From: Calonectria ilicicola
Lineage: Eukaryota > Ascomycota > Sordariomycetes > Hypocreales > Nectriaceae
Direction: 5' to 3'
Assembly: GCA_020809705.1 (NCBI GenBank)
Contig: CP085828.1
Coordinates: 2,294,001 to 2,358,000, forward strand
Length of the DNA: 64,000 bases
The notes beneath the pieces are model-generated. The model worked only from the letters and a program-made list of their open reading frames with translations, ran no database searches and was not told where the DNA came from. Of the stretch, positions 23,408 to 35,100 are shown one piece after another. The position numbers and the translations under genes were made by a program. How positions within the stretch are numbered: position 1 is the stretch's first letter; each line of letters starts with the position of its first letter.

Positions 23408-24507
23408 GATTAGTCACTCGTGTAGGAAGGAAAAGCCTCTCTAGTATGCATCCCCAGGGGCTGCTGATATACTTAAGATGAGCTGAGCTTGTATAATGCC
23501 CCAGAGTTAGAGAGGAGGAGGTTTACTATAGATGATGGTTGAAAGGGTGACTGCGAGTGGCCTAAGCAGTAGTAGGTTTCGATCAAGGGAATTTTTTGAC
23601 AAAATTTTGTCAATGTTGTAGAGCCACGGGGAGTGTATGTGTATATGTTATATGTACGTACATCTATCCACCTTGGATTTCAATCCCCCGCTCGGCCGTC
23701 TTGCAAACAACGCTGTTCAGGGCATCGAGAATTGACTTTCCAGGAGGCCGTCCCCGCCCAAAATGGACCCCGCGATGGACCCCACGATGATGAGCATTTA
23801 GCATGGCACAACTTGCTCCAACGGTCTGGATGAGCTCACCAACGTTGGAATTCTGTAACGTTGATTTTCATCTCTCTTTAGACCCTTAGGTAGTCGTCAC
23901 CTACTTAAACAAAGGAGCCACGCTGCCTATATTCAGCACCTCTGAATGCTTTTAGGCAGGATAGGAAAGAGGAAAAATTGCTAGTGGTGCTTGGGTACGG
24001 TGAATTTTTAAAAGACAAGTAGCAGGCTTAGCTAGGATTTCTCCCAGAAGCTCAGAGTTACAAAGGTCGCAGATACAACTATGTTCAACAAACCTTACTT
24101 GGTTATGATTTACCCAACCAAAAACAATCAACTTAATCCTCCGTATGGTAGAATCTTAGTACCTCATGAAAACTTACACAGTCGTGCTCAAATTGTTTCC
24201 CTCGTCAAGATCAGTGAGTCCCAATAAGTTCATCCTCCAACGCCTATGTCTTTCATATAGTTATTTTCTTCCTCTTAGGAAAGGAAGACGCCGACAAGGT
24301 CACGGGACCTAAAGGCACGCCTCATGATAGACTTTCACATCGATTGGTACAATCGCCCTTGTGCCAACTCTGAAGCCTAAAGGCAATACAAGATGAAAAA
24401 ACCTTGATAACTAGAAACCCCGTACAATAAAAGGAAGAATTTTACTCAAACAAACCTCTCTCAAACACACACCAAAAAAAACCCTCAAACACACACACAC
24501 AGCCAAG
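23408..24507. other. Spacer with a possible relic exon
   Basis: Contains the upstream region of the microprotein gene and the promoter of the small gene at 24508. The promoter side is C/A-rich, with a (CA)n run at about 24489-24501 just before the start codon. A 63-codon open stretch on the minus strand (23664-23852) is listed separately. Confidence 0.45.
23664..23852 (-). pseudogene. Possible orphan exon or gene relic
   Basis: The frame is open for 62 codons from an acceptor-like TTACAG at 23853-23858 to a TAG at 23664. It reads like protein (start NSNVGELIQTVGASCAML, later RPPGKSILDALNS), but no upstream exon with a start codon fits. It could be the last exon of a gene whose 5' part has decayed, an unannotated spliced gene, or chance. 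I recognise no family. Confidence 0.2.
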
Positions 24508-24871
24508 ATGTCTGCCATCAAACGATGCATCATCTACGAGGGCGACAGCCCTCCCGAAACTGAATCCGCAGCTCGATACATCCATCGAGAGATTCAGGCC
24601 AACGGCATCCAGCTCAATAGAGCTGATGAAAAACATCTTAAGGAACTCCGATCGCGGATCACACCGGACATCTTACACCCAATGAACAAGATCAAGCTGA
24701 TCCTTGGGGAGTGTAAGCTTCTCTTAAAAAAGGGACTTCATCCAGATGATCCTCCAACGCCTATCTTTAGACGCATCATGCGGTTGGGACGTTGCATCTT
24801 CCACAACCCATGTCATCCAAGCGCTTGAAGATACACCGGTGGTTATATCTAAAAGTAATGTCATATTCTGA
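24508..24871 (+). CDS. Small hypothetical protein
   Basis: A start codon in good context (CCAAGATGT) follows a CA-rich leader. Two models are possible. Unspliced, the frame runs to 24828 (106 aa). Spliced with a GTAAGC donor at 24713 and a CTTTAG acceptor ending at 24770, it gives a 100-residue protein ending at 24871. The shared first 68 residues are mostly polar and helical, starting MSAIKRCIIYEGDSPPETES and containing AARYIHREIQANG. I prefer the spliced form because of the strong donor and because the new tail (DVASSTTHVIQALEDTP) looks more protein-like. After the stop the same frame continues sensibly to 24934, raising the question of a recent stop or a second, very short intron. No family is recognised. 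Confidence 0.5.
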
Positions 24872-26573
24872 TCTATTTTAGGAGATGATGGGATGAGTGT
24901 TATCAAGTCTAAACTGATCAATTATCTCAAGTAATAGCGGCGAGATATTGGAATCAAAAGATTGTAAAAAAGTATCCTATGGGAAGGCTGTGTTGTATTA
25001 AGTTTATGTCCTCATAGAACATATTCGCCGCAAGGATCGTAACTCGAGAACTTTGTGTATAGACTCAGGACAAACGCTGAGATAAAAATCTTGGCTTGGC
25101 TTGGTTTGCAAACTAAGGCGCAAAGCTTGTTCAAGTCAAAATACTTTTGCAATCCGTGGTACGTTGAAATTGGTCTCCTATAGTTTACAATTAATGCTCC
25201 TCGGGTATTGGAGAGATGGAATTTCTAAGGTAGTACAATATTTGGTAGCTTTCTTGTTTCGGGCTTATCTTATTCGGCGTATTGTCCTGTTTATCTTGCT
25301 GGATAGCTAGACTTATGCGCAGAGGCAGAAAGAAAACCCAGTGTTGATCGGCCTGATTGACCTTGTGTCTGTACCTATTTATATAAAATACAATTAAATA
25401 AGCATCGATGGAGAAATTAGTATAATAATACAGCGATAGCAAATAGCCGTGTGGTGTTGAATGCTATTTTTACTTCTTTATGTCTACCAACACATCTCTT
25501 CGCTCGTTTCATATAAATGTCGATGGCTATTTGTATTCAAAATTATTGCAAAAACACACAATGGATGAATAAGCCTTGGTCACAATGTCATCATTCGTCA
25601 TGACACAACAAATCGGGTTGCCTTGTGCTGGAAGAGAAGATTGTTGACCACTCAGTCAATTCATGGATTTGGACGCATGCTTAGAGTGACGAACCTTCAT
25701 TTCAGTAAGGCCGGGGACACCCCACCTATGAAATTATCGATATAGTATCGCTTTATCATAATTATATAAACACATCACATAATTACTATTTCGATGGAGG
25801 TAATGTGGTAAGATGCAGGAGTAGCAACTCGACTACAACTCTCTACTGCCTCGATTAGCGAAAAATGCATAATGGCTCAATTTAACAAGCCTTGTAACTA
25901 TTAAAAGCTCTGGTTTGGTTGCCAAAATATCGAGCCTGCTCCTTATCTTGAGAAGACAGTCCCCAAAGAACTTCGTGCATATCTTGCTGCAGATCTTGCT
26001 CGGATAACTCGAAGTAAGAAGCGAACACATGTGACATAATTGAGTCATGATGTTGAATTCAATCATAATACGAAGTACATATGTATGGACTCTATGGTTG
26101 TAAGCCTGGGAAGAAAATCGCCACATAACTTGTCAGACAATGCGCACATTCTCTGCAGACTTGTTTCGAGCGTCACTGAAGCATGGAAGAAAGAAGAGGA
26201 AAACAAGGTGCGAGCGTCCCGAATGGCATGCAGTGAATCATGGATGCACATCACTTACCTGCGTGGAGAATTCTGCCAAGTCCAGATGATGGTTGGCTGT
26301 GCAAGCGAGTGCATGGTGGTGCCGAAAAAAAAACCGGTTTCTACGGACCATGATATGGCGACACATCCCATGTTACAATGATGCGTCATACTCTGGCAAT
26401 TCTGGGATATAAGATGGGTAAACAGCGCTGGGTGAAGACGAAAGGAAAGAAAATCTAATCGACGCTTTGCACTTGTATATTCACAGGTTCAAGAAATCAT
26501 AATTTGGCAAACTGCAAACAGCCGAGGGAACAACCACACTGCCACGCCTTGTCTATACAACTGCGTTTTCAGA
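24872..26573. other. AT-richer spacer
   Basis: Noticeably more A/T than neighbouring DNA, especially 25370-25560 and 25735-25800. Apart from the 51-codon ORF at 25882-26037 on the minus strand I see no supportable gene. The right end should contain the promoter of the gene starting at 26574, possibly with a leader intron, because TTTTCAG directly precedes that start. Confidence 0.4.
25882..26037 (-). CDS. Possible 51-aa small ORF
   Basis: An uninterrupted frame from ATG (26037) to TAA (25882). The product is hydrophilic and helix-prone (ELSEQDLQQDMHEVLWGL, then SSQDKEQARYF), with no hydrophobic segment or signal peptide. Its amino-acid mix looks more like a real protein than the overlapping 97-codon frame on the same strand. 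It may equally be the last exon of a decayed gene. No family is recognised. Confidence 0.25.
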   Translation of the reverse strand: MSHVFASYFELSEQDLQQDMHEVLWGLSSQDKEQARYFGNQTRAFNSYKAC

Positions 26574-27098
26574 ATGGAATTCACGCTTGTGTCCGTTTTT
26601 ACGAGTCTACTCATCGCACTGGTAGCCGTTGTCGCGGTTATGTGGGCGAACGATGCTGGCCATTTAGACCCCATCAAAGCAAAGATTGCGTAAGTGACCA
26701 AGACTTTATTCTTCCGGTATTTGATGCTGCAACGTTGCAGGCAGAACAGGAGGCCATCTCCTCCAAAAGCAAGAAACTCGAAAAGCTAGCAGATGCAAAA
26801 CAGCTGAGACACGTCACAGAGCCTACTTGGCAGCAGCGCAGGCAAAAGCAGCCGTCGCGGGCAAGCAAAAGCAACTTCAAAAGCAAGGGGCAGCGGTGGT
26901 GGGCGAGGGTGGAGAGAAGGCGCGTGAGTGGACAAGCCAAACCCCACGGGGAGACCAACGAGATGTGAGACATGACAAGAAGGCTTGAGAGCTGACGTAT
27001 TCTCAACAGATGTGGCTCAAAATGCCGTCGGCTCAGTCGGGGAGGGCCTCGGGATCGGAGAAGGGGAGGGCGAGGGCGAGTTGAAGAAACGACTGTAG
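26574..27098 (+). CDS. 127-aa N-terminally anchored membrane protein, function unknown
   Basis: Assembled from exons 26574-26689, 26745-26923 and 27010-27098, with GTAAGT and GTGAGT donors. Residues 4-24 form one hydrophobic anchor (TLVSVFTSLLIALVAVVAVMW), followed by a short conserved-looking ANDAGHLDPIKAKIA segment. The middle is an alanine/glutamine/lysine-rich amphipathic helix (AYLAAAQAKAAVAGKQKQ). The tail is glycine/glutamate-rich (VGEGLGIGEGEGEGE) and ends in the basic KKRL. Exon 2 has tandem acceptors four bases apart (26739-26740 and 26743-26744). Only the distal one keeps the frame open, and the proximal one leads quickly to a stop. The start codon directly follows an acceptor-like TTTTCAG, so an upstream leader exon is possible. 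I recognise no named family. Confidence 0.65.
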
Positions 27099-28054
27099 CG
27101 ATTCATCCTCTTCTGTTGCCGGGTACATCCTTGCGTTGAGAATTAAGGTGTAACCAGGGCTGCATCTTCGTCGATGAGACTAAAGGGCGACCGGCTTTGA
27201 AGCATTGCGGCGCCTCCCTTGCCGTCTTGCCGCGATGGTTCCCTCCCTGTCCTCCCGCAGACGCGGCCTCACTCGGGAAGCGCTTTACCCGACAATCCAG
27301 GGGGTGATGCTCGGGGCATGGTGATCTTGAGGCGGTGCGAGCCTTGGGGGAGGGTTTATTGGCAAGGCGAGCTCAGCTCGGAAGTTGTCGATTGGGTGGT
27401 GGGGATGTGTGAGACATCACGACGCCAGCGTAGATGAAGGTTTGAGACAAATGTGAGTCAGGATATTTGTGATATGTTAGTGTCTGTCTACTGGTGACTT
27501 GAACATACATAGACACAATGACCGAGGACGGCGAGTTATGAGTCTATCCAAATTTAGGTACAGGTACATGTACAGGTACACACACATGCGCTAGGGTGTT
27601 GCTGTCACGTCGACTTCCAGGGCGGCATGTCTAATCAGAGCAATTGCGTTTGAATGACTTTTACAAACATCACGATTTGTCTAGCATGGTGCTGAGGATC
27701 GTCATTTTACGACATCACATGGAGGCGCCGAAATTAGTGGTAGCGTTCCCACGTGCAGAGGTGCCTCAGAACCGAGATGGATGATGACGGCATGAACGGA
27801 ACGAGATGGCCAGTGAACAGTTCTCGTCTGCCTTAAGCGACCATGTAGGTAGGATAATGCATCAAGTTGAATAAGGGAGAAGGGGGGAAAATCAAGAAGA
27901 AGAAAAAGAAATTTGGATTTTAAAAAAAGAAAGCAAGAAAAATGCACAGAGCGAGACACAGAGAGACCAGAGAGAACAATAACAATAACAATACACTTTC
28001 GGGTGGGGATGCGAAATGCCGTGGTTTAATTATCGAGCCAAGGCAAGGCTGCGT

Positions 28055-28130
28055 CGATGATGATGATGGCAATGATAATAATGATGCTGCTGCTACTACT
28101 GCTATTGCTCTCACTATTGCTACTCCCCCA
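28055..28130. repeat. Imperfect trinucleotide repeat tract
   Basis: Consecutive GAT, AAT, CTG, CTA and TGC triplets with few interruptions, in non-coding DNA. Confidence 0.7.
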
Positions 28131-31093
28131 CAGCGTGCGCTGCGAGCCCCTCCCTTCCTTCCGTCTGACTCCTTCGTAGGGCGGTAATTTGGAGAAATGA
28201 GGTCCAACTGTGGATAAAGACGCATGGCGGGAGCCGGCTTGACCCTTGTTTCAAGGGGCAGAGGTTGAGCATTCCTCCAAACGGTGCCCGGAATGAGCCA
28301 AGAGGCAAATCGCGAGCTGCATGAGACAAGGGCAAGGAGAGTGTCTAAAGATGGCAGCCTTGGGGGGTCTCAACAATAATTAGAAGTGAGACCTCGGACT
28401 GAAAAAGGAGCCAGGCGTGCAAACGGCGTCGCAGAGAAAGAGAAAGCGAGAGAGCAAGGGAGGCTGTGACTTTGGCTCGTAAATGGCGAGGAAGAGGATG
28501 ATGCAGGGTCTACCTGACTGTGTCAGCACCATGGCTCGCTCGGCCGACGCAAGCTGCATGCAGCTAATAAAGCGGCAGCATGCAGCTGCAGAGCGAAGAC
28601 CGAGCTACTGCACCGCGTAATTGATCAGTCAATTGGGAGAGGGGAAGGCATTTTGTCATATTCTCCGTTCCACACTCTCTCATTCTACTGTACATTCGAC
28701 ATGCGCTTGCGCACCATTCTAAATTAACAACAATCGCAATTACAGTGCACGTCGGGCGCATAGTCCCCAGCATGGAATCACCCAGAGACAAAGAAATATA
28801 TCGCCCGCCAAGATGGTCAGGGTTTGATCGACATTACCATCGACTCCCTGCTCGGGATCCTCACATGGTATCATTCATCTTTTTTTTTTTCTCCTCCCTC
28901 TTGCCCTCAGCGTCAGGTACCCGAGGCACCCATCCCAGAGCGCTGCGCTGTAACAACAGGACGAGACCTTGCCCCGCCAAGGTGAGTGGCCAGGGCTGTT
29001 GAATGAATTCATGGACCATCCCGCTAAAAATTGGGTCTGGCAATCCCTCAATTAATTCCTCGTGAAGTTAATTTGCGGAACCCGAGGGATACCTGCCGAA
29101 ATAAAAATAAATCCTAATGACCCAAAATAATAATAATAACAATATTTTTTCATCGTGGCCTTGGTGGTGGTTACGAGTCCTGTCTTCGCAGCCCCCTTCC
29201 CCTGGAACTTTATCCCCCCCTTGTCCTGACAACTGGAATGTAAACGACAAGACCTCAAGCCACGAGGAATGCCTCACCCCCAGGGGAAACAAAGGATAGT
29301 TTGACGGCAGAGGGGAGGCGTCGCGGGTGGATAAGGGGTGCGTAGGATTTTTCTGGTTCCTGGATTCAAGATTGGACCCTCATTTCACACTTTTTTTTTC
29401 TCTTATAGTCTCTTGAATTGATTTTTTTGCCTCCCTGGCCCTTGGCCTCAGCTCTGATGGTGACGCCTGATCTCACGGGGAAGGGATCTCGCCGCCGCCG
29501 GAACGTAGGAAGGGAGCAGCGCCCAAGCCATAGGGGACCCCACCGGTCTGACAGGTGGCTCGAATTTCCCGCGGACGCCGCCTGCTCGTTATTTGGGACG
29601 GGGACTCAGTGGGGAGGGAGAACCCTCGGGGAGGCTGAGCGGACTGATCTCATGGATCATGGATCTTGCTAAGCGGAGAATGACATGAACAGGCGCGCAC
29701 AGGACACCTGGGATGACAAACAAAAGTTTCCACTTGCGAGCCTTCAAAACAAGGTCAACAAAGGATAGTGATGGCAGGTGAAATAGCTGAATAATCCAGT
29801 TCAATTCCTACGAACCATCAACCCCCAAGCCCTTTCCCCCTTTGGGAGCCTGGGGCAGTTTTGGCGTCTTCACCCACCAAACGGCGCCGTGTTAGTCGCA
29901 GTAGAGTGGCCTGACGATCACCACCCTCAAGCCATGGCCAGGACCCCCTCCAGCCAGTAAAGAAGATCGATGGCGGGAGAGGTGCAAACCCCGATTGGTA
30001 CCGTAGCGCTGGTTTGTCCTTTGTCTCCTGGGTTGCACTAGTCGCTTAGTGTGTGGCCCGGCGGCGGAGCGCCATGGGATGTCCCGAATTCTCAATTGAG
30101 GCTGTTACAACGCAACGCGTATCCGCAAGCAATCCTAACCGTGTTTCCAATTCGCCCCATTGATTCGCTATTATGTGAAAAGCGTCGTGTCCCATTTGAT
30201 AGGATGCACCAGGTTCCGAACCCGCCCAGCCGCACTGCGTAGCAAACAATCCCCAGGATGCCTCCCGTGCTTTTCTACCTTCCATTCAGCTCTCGCATTC
30301 CAATCTGAGCAGCCATATCGGGATAGTTTTGTTTCTGATTGCTCTTCTGGTACCTCTTTTGTTTTCCCTTTCAATCCTCCTTCATCATTGAAGCTCGGCT
30401 ACTTGCTGCAAATTGTAGACGTAGGTGCAAGGGCCTGGATGCGGACATGAGCGAAGCAATGTGAGGCGAGCCGAGTGTATCCTCTGCTGTTAATAGGTTT
30501 TTTTGGTCTTCTGCGAGCGGGGAAGCCCAAAGACAACAGTCTTGGAGCGGAGATCACTGGGAGGTGTAGGGGCGCATACTGGCTAGATGCACTACGATTG
30601 GCGTGTCTCGTAGGGGAGTCCTGAGTAATCAAGTGACTACGAGCGGAATCGGAAGGCCTCCGCCCACCCGGCCGAATACAGTGTTCCAACAGGGCATGGG
30701 AGAAACGAAACACACGGGAACGGGAATGGGAAAGAGATGATGGCAATTACCTGACGTATCCGAACCCTGATTGTTCAACGTGCTGTCGTCTTTTTTTCTT
30801 GTTCCTCATCCCTATACGGAAAGGAATCTCGCACTTTTCTCCTCTTCTATCTTTCACACTTGCATCTCCTATTCTGTACAGTGTTGCGTTGTCCGTCTTG
30901 TTTTCTTTTTATTAATTGCTTTTTGGTGGCAAAACTGCCACATCCAGTGCTTCCTCTGTTGCAGCTGACGAACCACCGAGCAGGCATACATGCGCTTTGA
31001 TGCACCTTGGCCGAGCTAGTTCGTCCCATCACTGTTTGACGGATACCGGCCTCCAATCTGAGGGCGGCGGGTAATTTGCAAAAAGGAAAACTG

Positions 31094-31113
31094 AAAAAAA
31101 AAAAAAAAAAAAA
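31094..31113 (+). repeat. Poly(A) homopolymer, 20 nt
   Basis: Twenty consecutive A bases within intergenic DNA; simple slippage repeat. Confidence 0.95.
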
Positions 31114-31629
31114 GGAAAGAGGCCTGAGAAGCACCGAGAAGGAAAAGAAAGAGGCAGATCCAGTACCTCCCCGACAGGGTACATGCGACCAGCTGGTTGA
31201 CACCAAGGTATGTATGTCTGGTCTCGTCAGTCGTCGTCTTTCATCTCATGTCGCCATTGGACTGCAGCGTAGTGCGGTGTAGTGCAGAATCAAAGCTACG
31301 TTACGGGGATTAAGGATGACAGGGCCCGGTTCTCATCCCAGAGTCCAATTCGACCAATATTTCCCGCCTCCAGATGCACTGCTATCCGAATGGCTGTCCT
31401 TCATCTTCTAGCTGCAAGTACTGCTTCAAGTGGTCCCATCCCCCCGTCGCATCACATCTCATTCCCCTCCACCCCATGTTCCCAATCCAGATCCGATACT
31501 CTTAGCCCCATCCGCCCACCCATCCATCCCCCCTCTCACCCTGGCCTGACACCCTCGCACTCGCCCCTATCTAGCACCATAAGCCACGATCCCTGAGAAT
31601 GTATGGCACCGCGTTGCGTTGTCTGGCAT

Positions 31630-31656
31630 GGTAAGGCAGGTAAGGCAGGCAAGGCA
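31630..31656 (+). repeat. 9-nt tandem repeat, three units
   Basis: GGTAAGGCA, GGTAAGGCA and GGCAAGGCA occur head to tail. Confidence 0.85.
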
Positions 31657-32105
31657 GGCCGGTATTGGGTCGGCGGCACGCTAGCCCATTGGCCACTTGG
31701 CGAACCCTTCTATGGCAGCACAGGTGCAAGTGCATTGCTCGGCAGCCCGCTGCAGCACAATGTCCAAGTGGTGCACGAACAAACTCATTCACCACCCAAT
31801 GCTTCGTGCAGGCTTTCAAGAGAACGAGGCGCAGAGCTGTTCCCTACCCAAGCCCAAAGCCACACATTCGCCGTCTCCGTACGAGAAAACAGGGTCTCAA
31901 AAACGTGCCAATCCGAGGCTAACAAAGGCTCCTTTTTAGACGTGGGCAGTAGCTGGTACCCTCGGTGCAAATCCCCAGGCACCTGCTCAGGACCAAGGCC
32001 CGCTGTAACTCAGCCGGCACTAGCTCGCCGCCCCACGCGATTCGTCCCCGGGGACAGCGGCACAACAGGGCGAGAGAGGCCCCATCGAGGATCATTGCCA
32101 GCAGC

Positions 32106-35100
32106 ATGGAGTCAGTTGCGACGACGACGTCGTCCCTGAGCATAGGGCCACCACATGGAAGAGGGCGTTCAGCCACAGGATCGGCAAGAGCGACCGCAGG
32201 CAAGAGGGCGAGCATCGGCATAAGCTCTAATAACAAGGCATTTCGGGCCATGGCCGCCTTGGCCAGCGCCAGGGCCAGCAACAATATTAACGGCAATTCC
32301 AGCAGCTCGAGCACAAGCACAGGCCCAGGCACAAGCATAGGCACGGCGGGCTCAAGCATTGCCAGTAACAGCATCGACAAGCGGCAGAACAAGGGTAGTT
32401 TCAGTATCGTCAAATCTAAGGGGAACGGCCCGGCGACAGCGACGCCTTCATCGCTCACCTCAACGCCATCAAGCCCAACAGTGCCATCATCATCATCGGT
32501 ATGTCTCTACTTTCTCCTTTTTTTTTCTCCTTCCCCCATTGTCCGTCGAGTCGAGCCCCCCTTTGCTCTTCCCATCCATCCATCCTTTCCGCCGCCGAGG
32601 GGTCTCCCTGCACCTAATCCTCTATACATGCAACTCCAACAAACGTTTCTCTGCTCCGCACCCACTCCCTTTGGCTTTTGGGCTGGCCCCCCATTTTTTT
32701 TGGTCCCTCCCACACACCTTTTTTATTTTTTTTGGCCGGTCGTCCCATCTCATCCTTTCCGATCGTATGGGCCGCCCAAAAATGGTACCTTTGGCTCTAA
32801 CCTAGCTGAGACGACACGGGACACCAAACGGGTACCGTTGTATGTACCATACCCCCCCGTACCTGGACTGAGCCCACCTTGTCTACGCCTCAGCCCAGCC
32901 CAGTTCTAGCCCAGTTTTCCTTGTCTCTTCTCATCGTCTCCAAGCCAGGTTCCTCACGGATCCTCACTCGCATCTGCACGCTCTCTCTTCCTTTCTCACG
33001 CCTTCTCTCTCTGGTAGGGGTGGCTGGCCGATCGTCTCTTCTTCCGCGCCCCCCTCCACTCCACATAATACTCCCCTTCCCTCCACTTATTCCTGCCCAT
33101 TCCCAGGTTTTCAACTTGTGCCATCCCATGACTCCATTACTCGCTCCATGGATCCTAAATGGCCCACGTCACCCATCGACGCTGACAAGTTCTGCCGTTG
33201 TTAACTAATACTGACGTCTCCTCACGCCTAAGCACCAAAGTTCCTCTTCTTTCCTTTCTGCATCTCCTTCTGCTGCTGCTTCTGCCTATACATCTACTTC
33301 TGCCTCAACATTTCATGCCGCCCCGAGCGCCAGTCACAGCGCCGCCAAACCTAGCAGCCGGCTCTACTCCAACGGCCACGACCGCGACCGCCACGGCCTT
33401 GAACTTTGTCAACCACAAGGATTTCGACCCCCGGCGGCGCATTCGGCGCACACCATCTCGACTAGCACCGCCTTGAAACCCGTCATCCCGTCGCCGTCGT
33501 CGTCCAAGCAGGCCACCTTCGCTGTTTCTACCACCACTGGCTCTTCGTCGACGGTTCTCTCCGCACCCAATTCAGCTTCTTCAACGCCGATTGTTTCGAA
33601 ATCAACTTTTTTCACTGATACCTCATCGTCAACGCCGTCATCGCCCGCTCTCAGAGCAGTCTCCAACAGACACACCCAAAGGACCACCAGCCGCAACGCT
33701 TCGCCCCTCTTACGACAAGCTCCGTCTCTCCCCGTCCTCTCTGTCGTGCCCCCGCCTGGCCAGGACAGAGGCGACGGAGAGGCAAGGCGGCCCGCCATGC
33801 AGCGCGTGTCCTCCTTCCTCCCCTCGTGGGAAAAGAGGAATTCTACTCCTCGCACGAGTTTCTTCGGCTGGGCTTCTAACCGTGCCAGCACAGGCCCGAC
33901 ATCAGCACCATCTCCCAGCACCCTAGCCAAAATTAACACTGCTGCTGCAAATGCCAACGCTCGAATTAGTCTCGGCACCAGTCGCATGCAGCGAGAGGCT
34001 TTCTGGCCTGCGACCCTTGATGGGGAGTGTGAAAAGGCCGCCCGAATTCTCAAATCTTTTTCCAGTCAGTTCATGTCCGCCATCCGCTCACAATTCTTCT
34101 AACCTCCTCTAGCCGATGGATACCTCGCTCCCCTAGAAGACGACAGTCCCGATCTTGAGCTTAGCGATGCCGGAACGCCGGTGCAAATCACAAAAAAGAT
34201 TCCCCGGCGTATCATCCAGAATGCCGCAGGAATTGCAATCTTCACATGTATGCGCAGCGGCTTGTGGATGACGGGCTCAGGCGGCTCAGGCATTTTGATT
34301 GCCAGGAAATCTGACGGCACCTGGTCACCACCATCCGGCATCATGCTTCACACGCCTGCTCTCAGTTTCATTATCGGTGTCGATATCTACGATTGCGTCC
34401 TTGTCATTAACAACCTTGCCGCCCTCGAGTCGATTACGAAGCCCCGTGTGACGCTAGGTGAAGATGTCGGGCTGACCAGCGGTCCCCTCGTTTCCCTTGA
34501 CTCAGACGAATCGCATATCCGATGGAAAGATCTGGGCAATACTGTCCTTACATACATGAAATCGCGGGGTCAAAATCAGTCTGTGGACTTGAACGGGTGC
34601 ATTTTGGCTGAGCGAACAAACGAAAACGAACGGTTTTATTCGAGCTCAATCACGCAAATGGACATTCTTGCTGGCAATGTATCGCGAGACGTCGATGAAG
34701 TCAGACCCCTGTCAGAGGTCATTAAGATGGCCGAGGGAAGATCAGACTACGACGCCGAGATTATCGAAAGAATTGCTATCGAACCCGCTCCTGGAGATGC
34801 CGTGATCGCAACTCCCAAGGCTTCCACGCCTGCATCTCCTCGTAACCCTATTGCCTTTGGCATTCCTAATGTAGATGACCCTGATCCATTCGGAGTCTTA
34901 GCCTTGGAGATGGCAGGCCTCGAAATCAGGGAAGCAGGGACCCGGTTGCGACCAGATAGCAACCAATTCGATTTTAATCCTGCTCCAAGCAGTCCAGCCT
35001 TTGCCAAGTTCAGCAGGCAGAGCGTCGACAACTACGGTACCAGGACCAACAGCAATCGTGCAAGCTTCATGTCCTCGCGTACTGTTCGAAGTCAGATGAC

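Larger units (their letters stand above)
27099..32105. other. 5 kb gene-poor region upstream of the SYLF-domain gene
   Basis: No coding region is supported on either strand. Local low-complexity patches stand out: AGGTAC repeats around 27555-27580, a GAT/AAT/TGC trinucleotide stretch (28055-28130), AATAAT runs (29125-29140), a 20-A run (31094-31113) and a 9-nt tandem repeat (31630-31656). A C-rich pyrimidine tract lies at about 31430-31590. The last 304 nt before the proposed SYLF start (31802-32105) lack ATG. Confidence 0.4.

Noticed and set aside
30399..30746. 115-codon open frame on the minus strand in the 5 kb spacer
   Set aside because: Arginine/serine-rich translation without domain or splice-consistent neighbours; other frames are also open, as expected by chance.
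33409..34053. 214-codon open frame on the minus strand opposite the SYLF gene
   Set aside because: Shadow of the S/T/P-rich plus-strand frame, which continues in phase into the recognisable SYLF domain.
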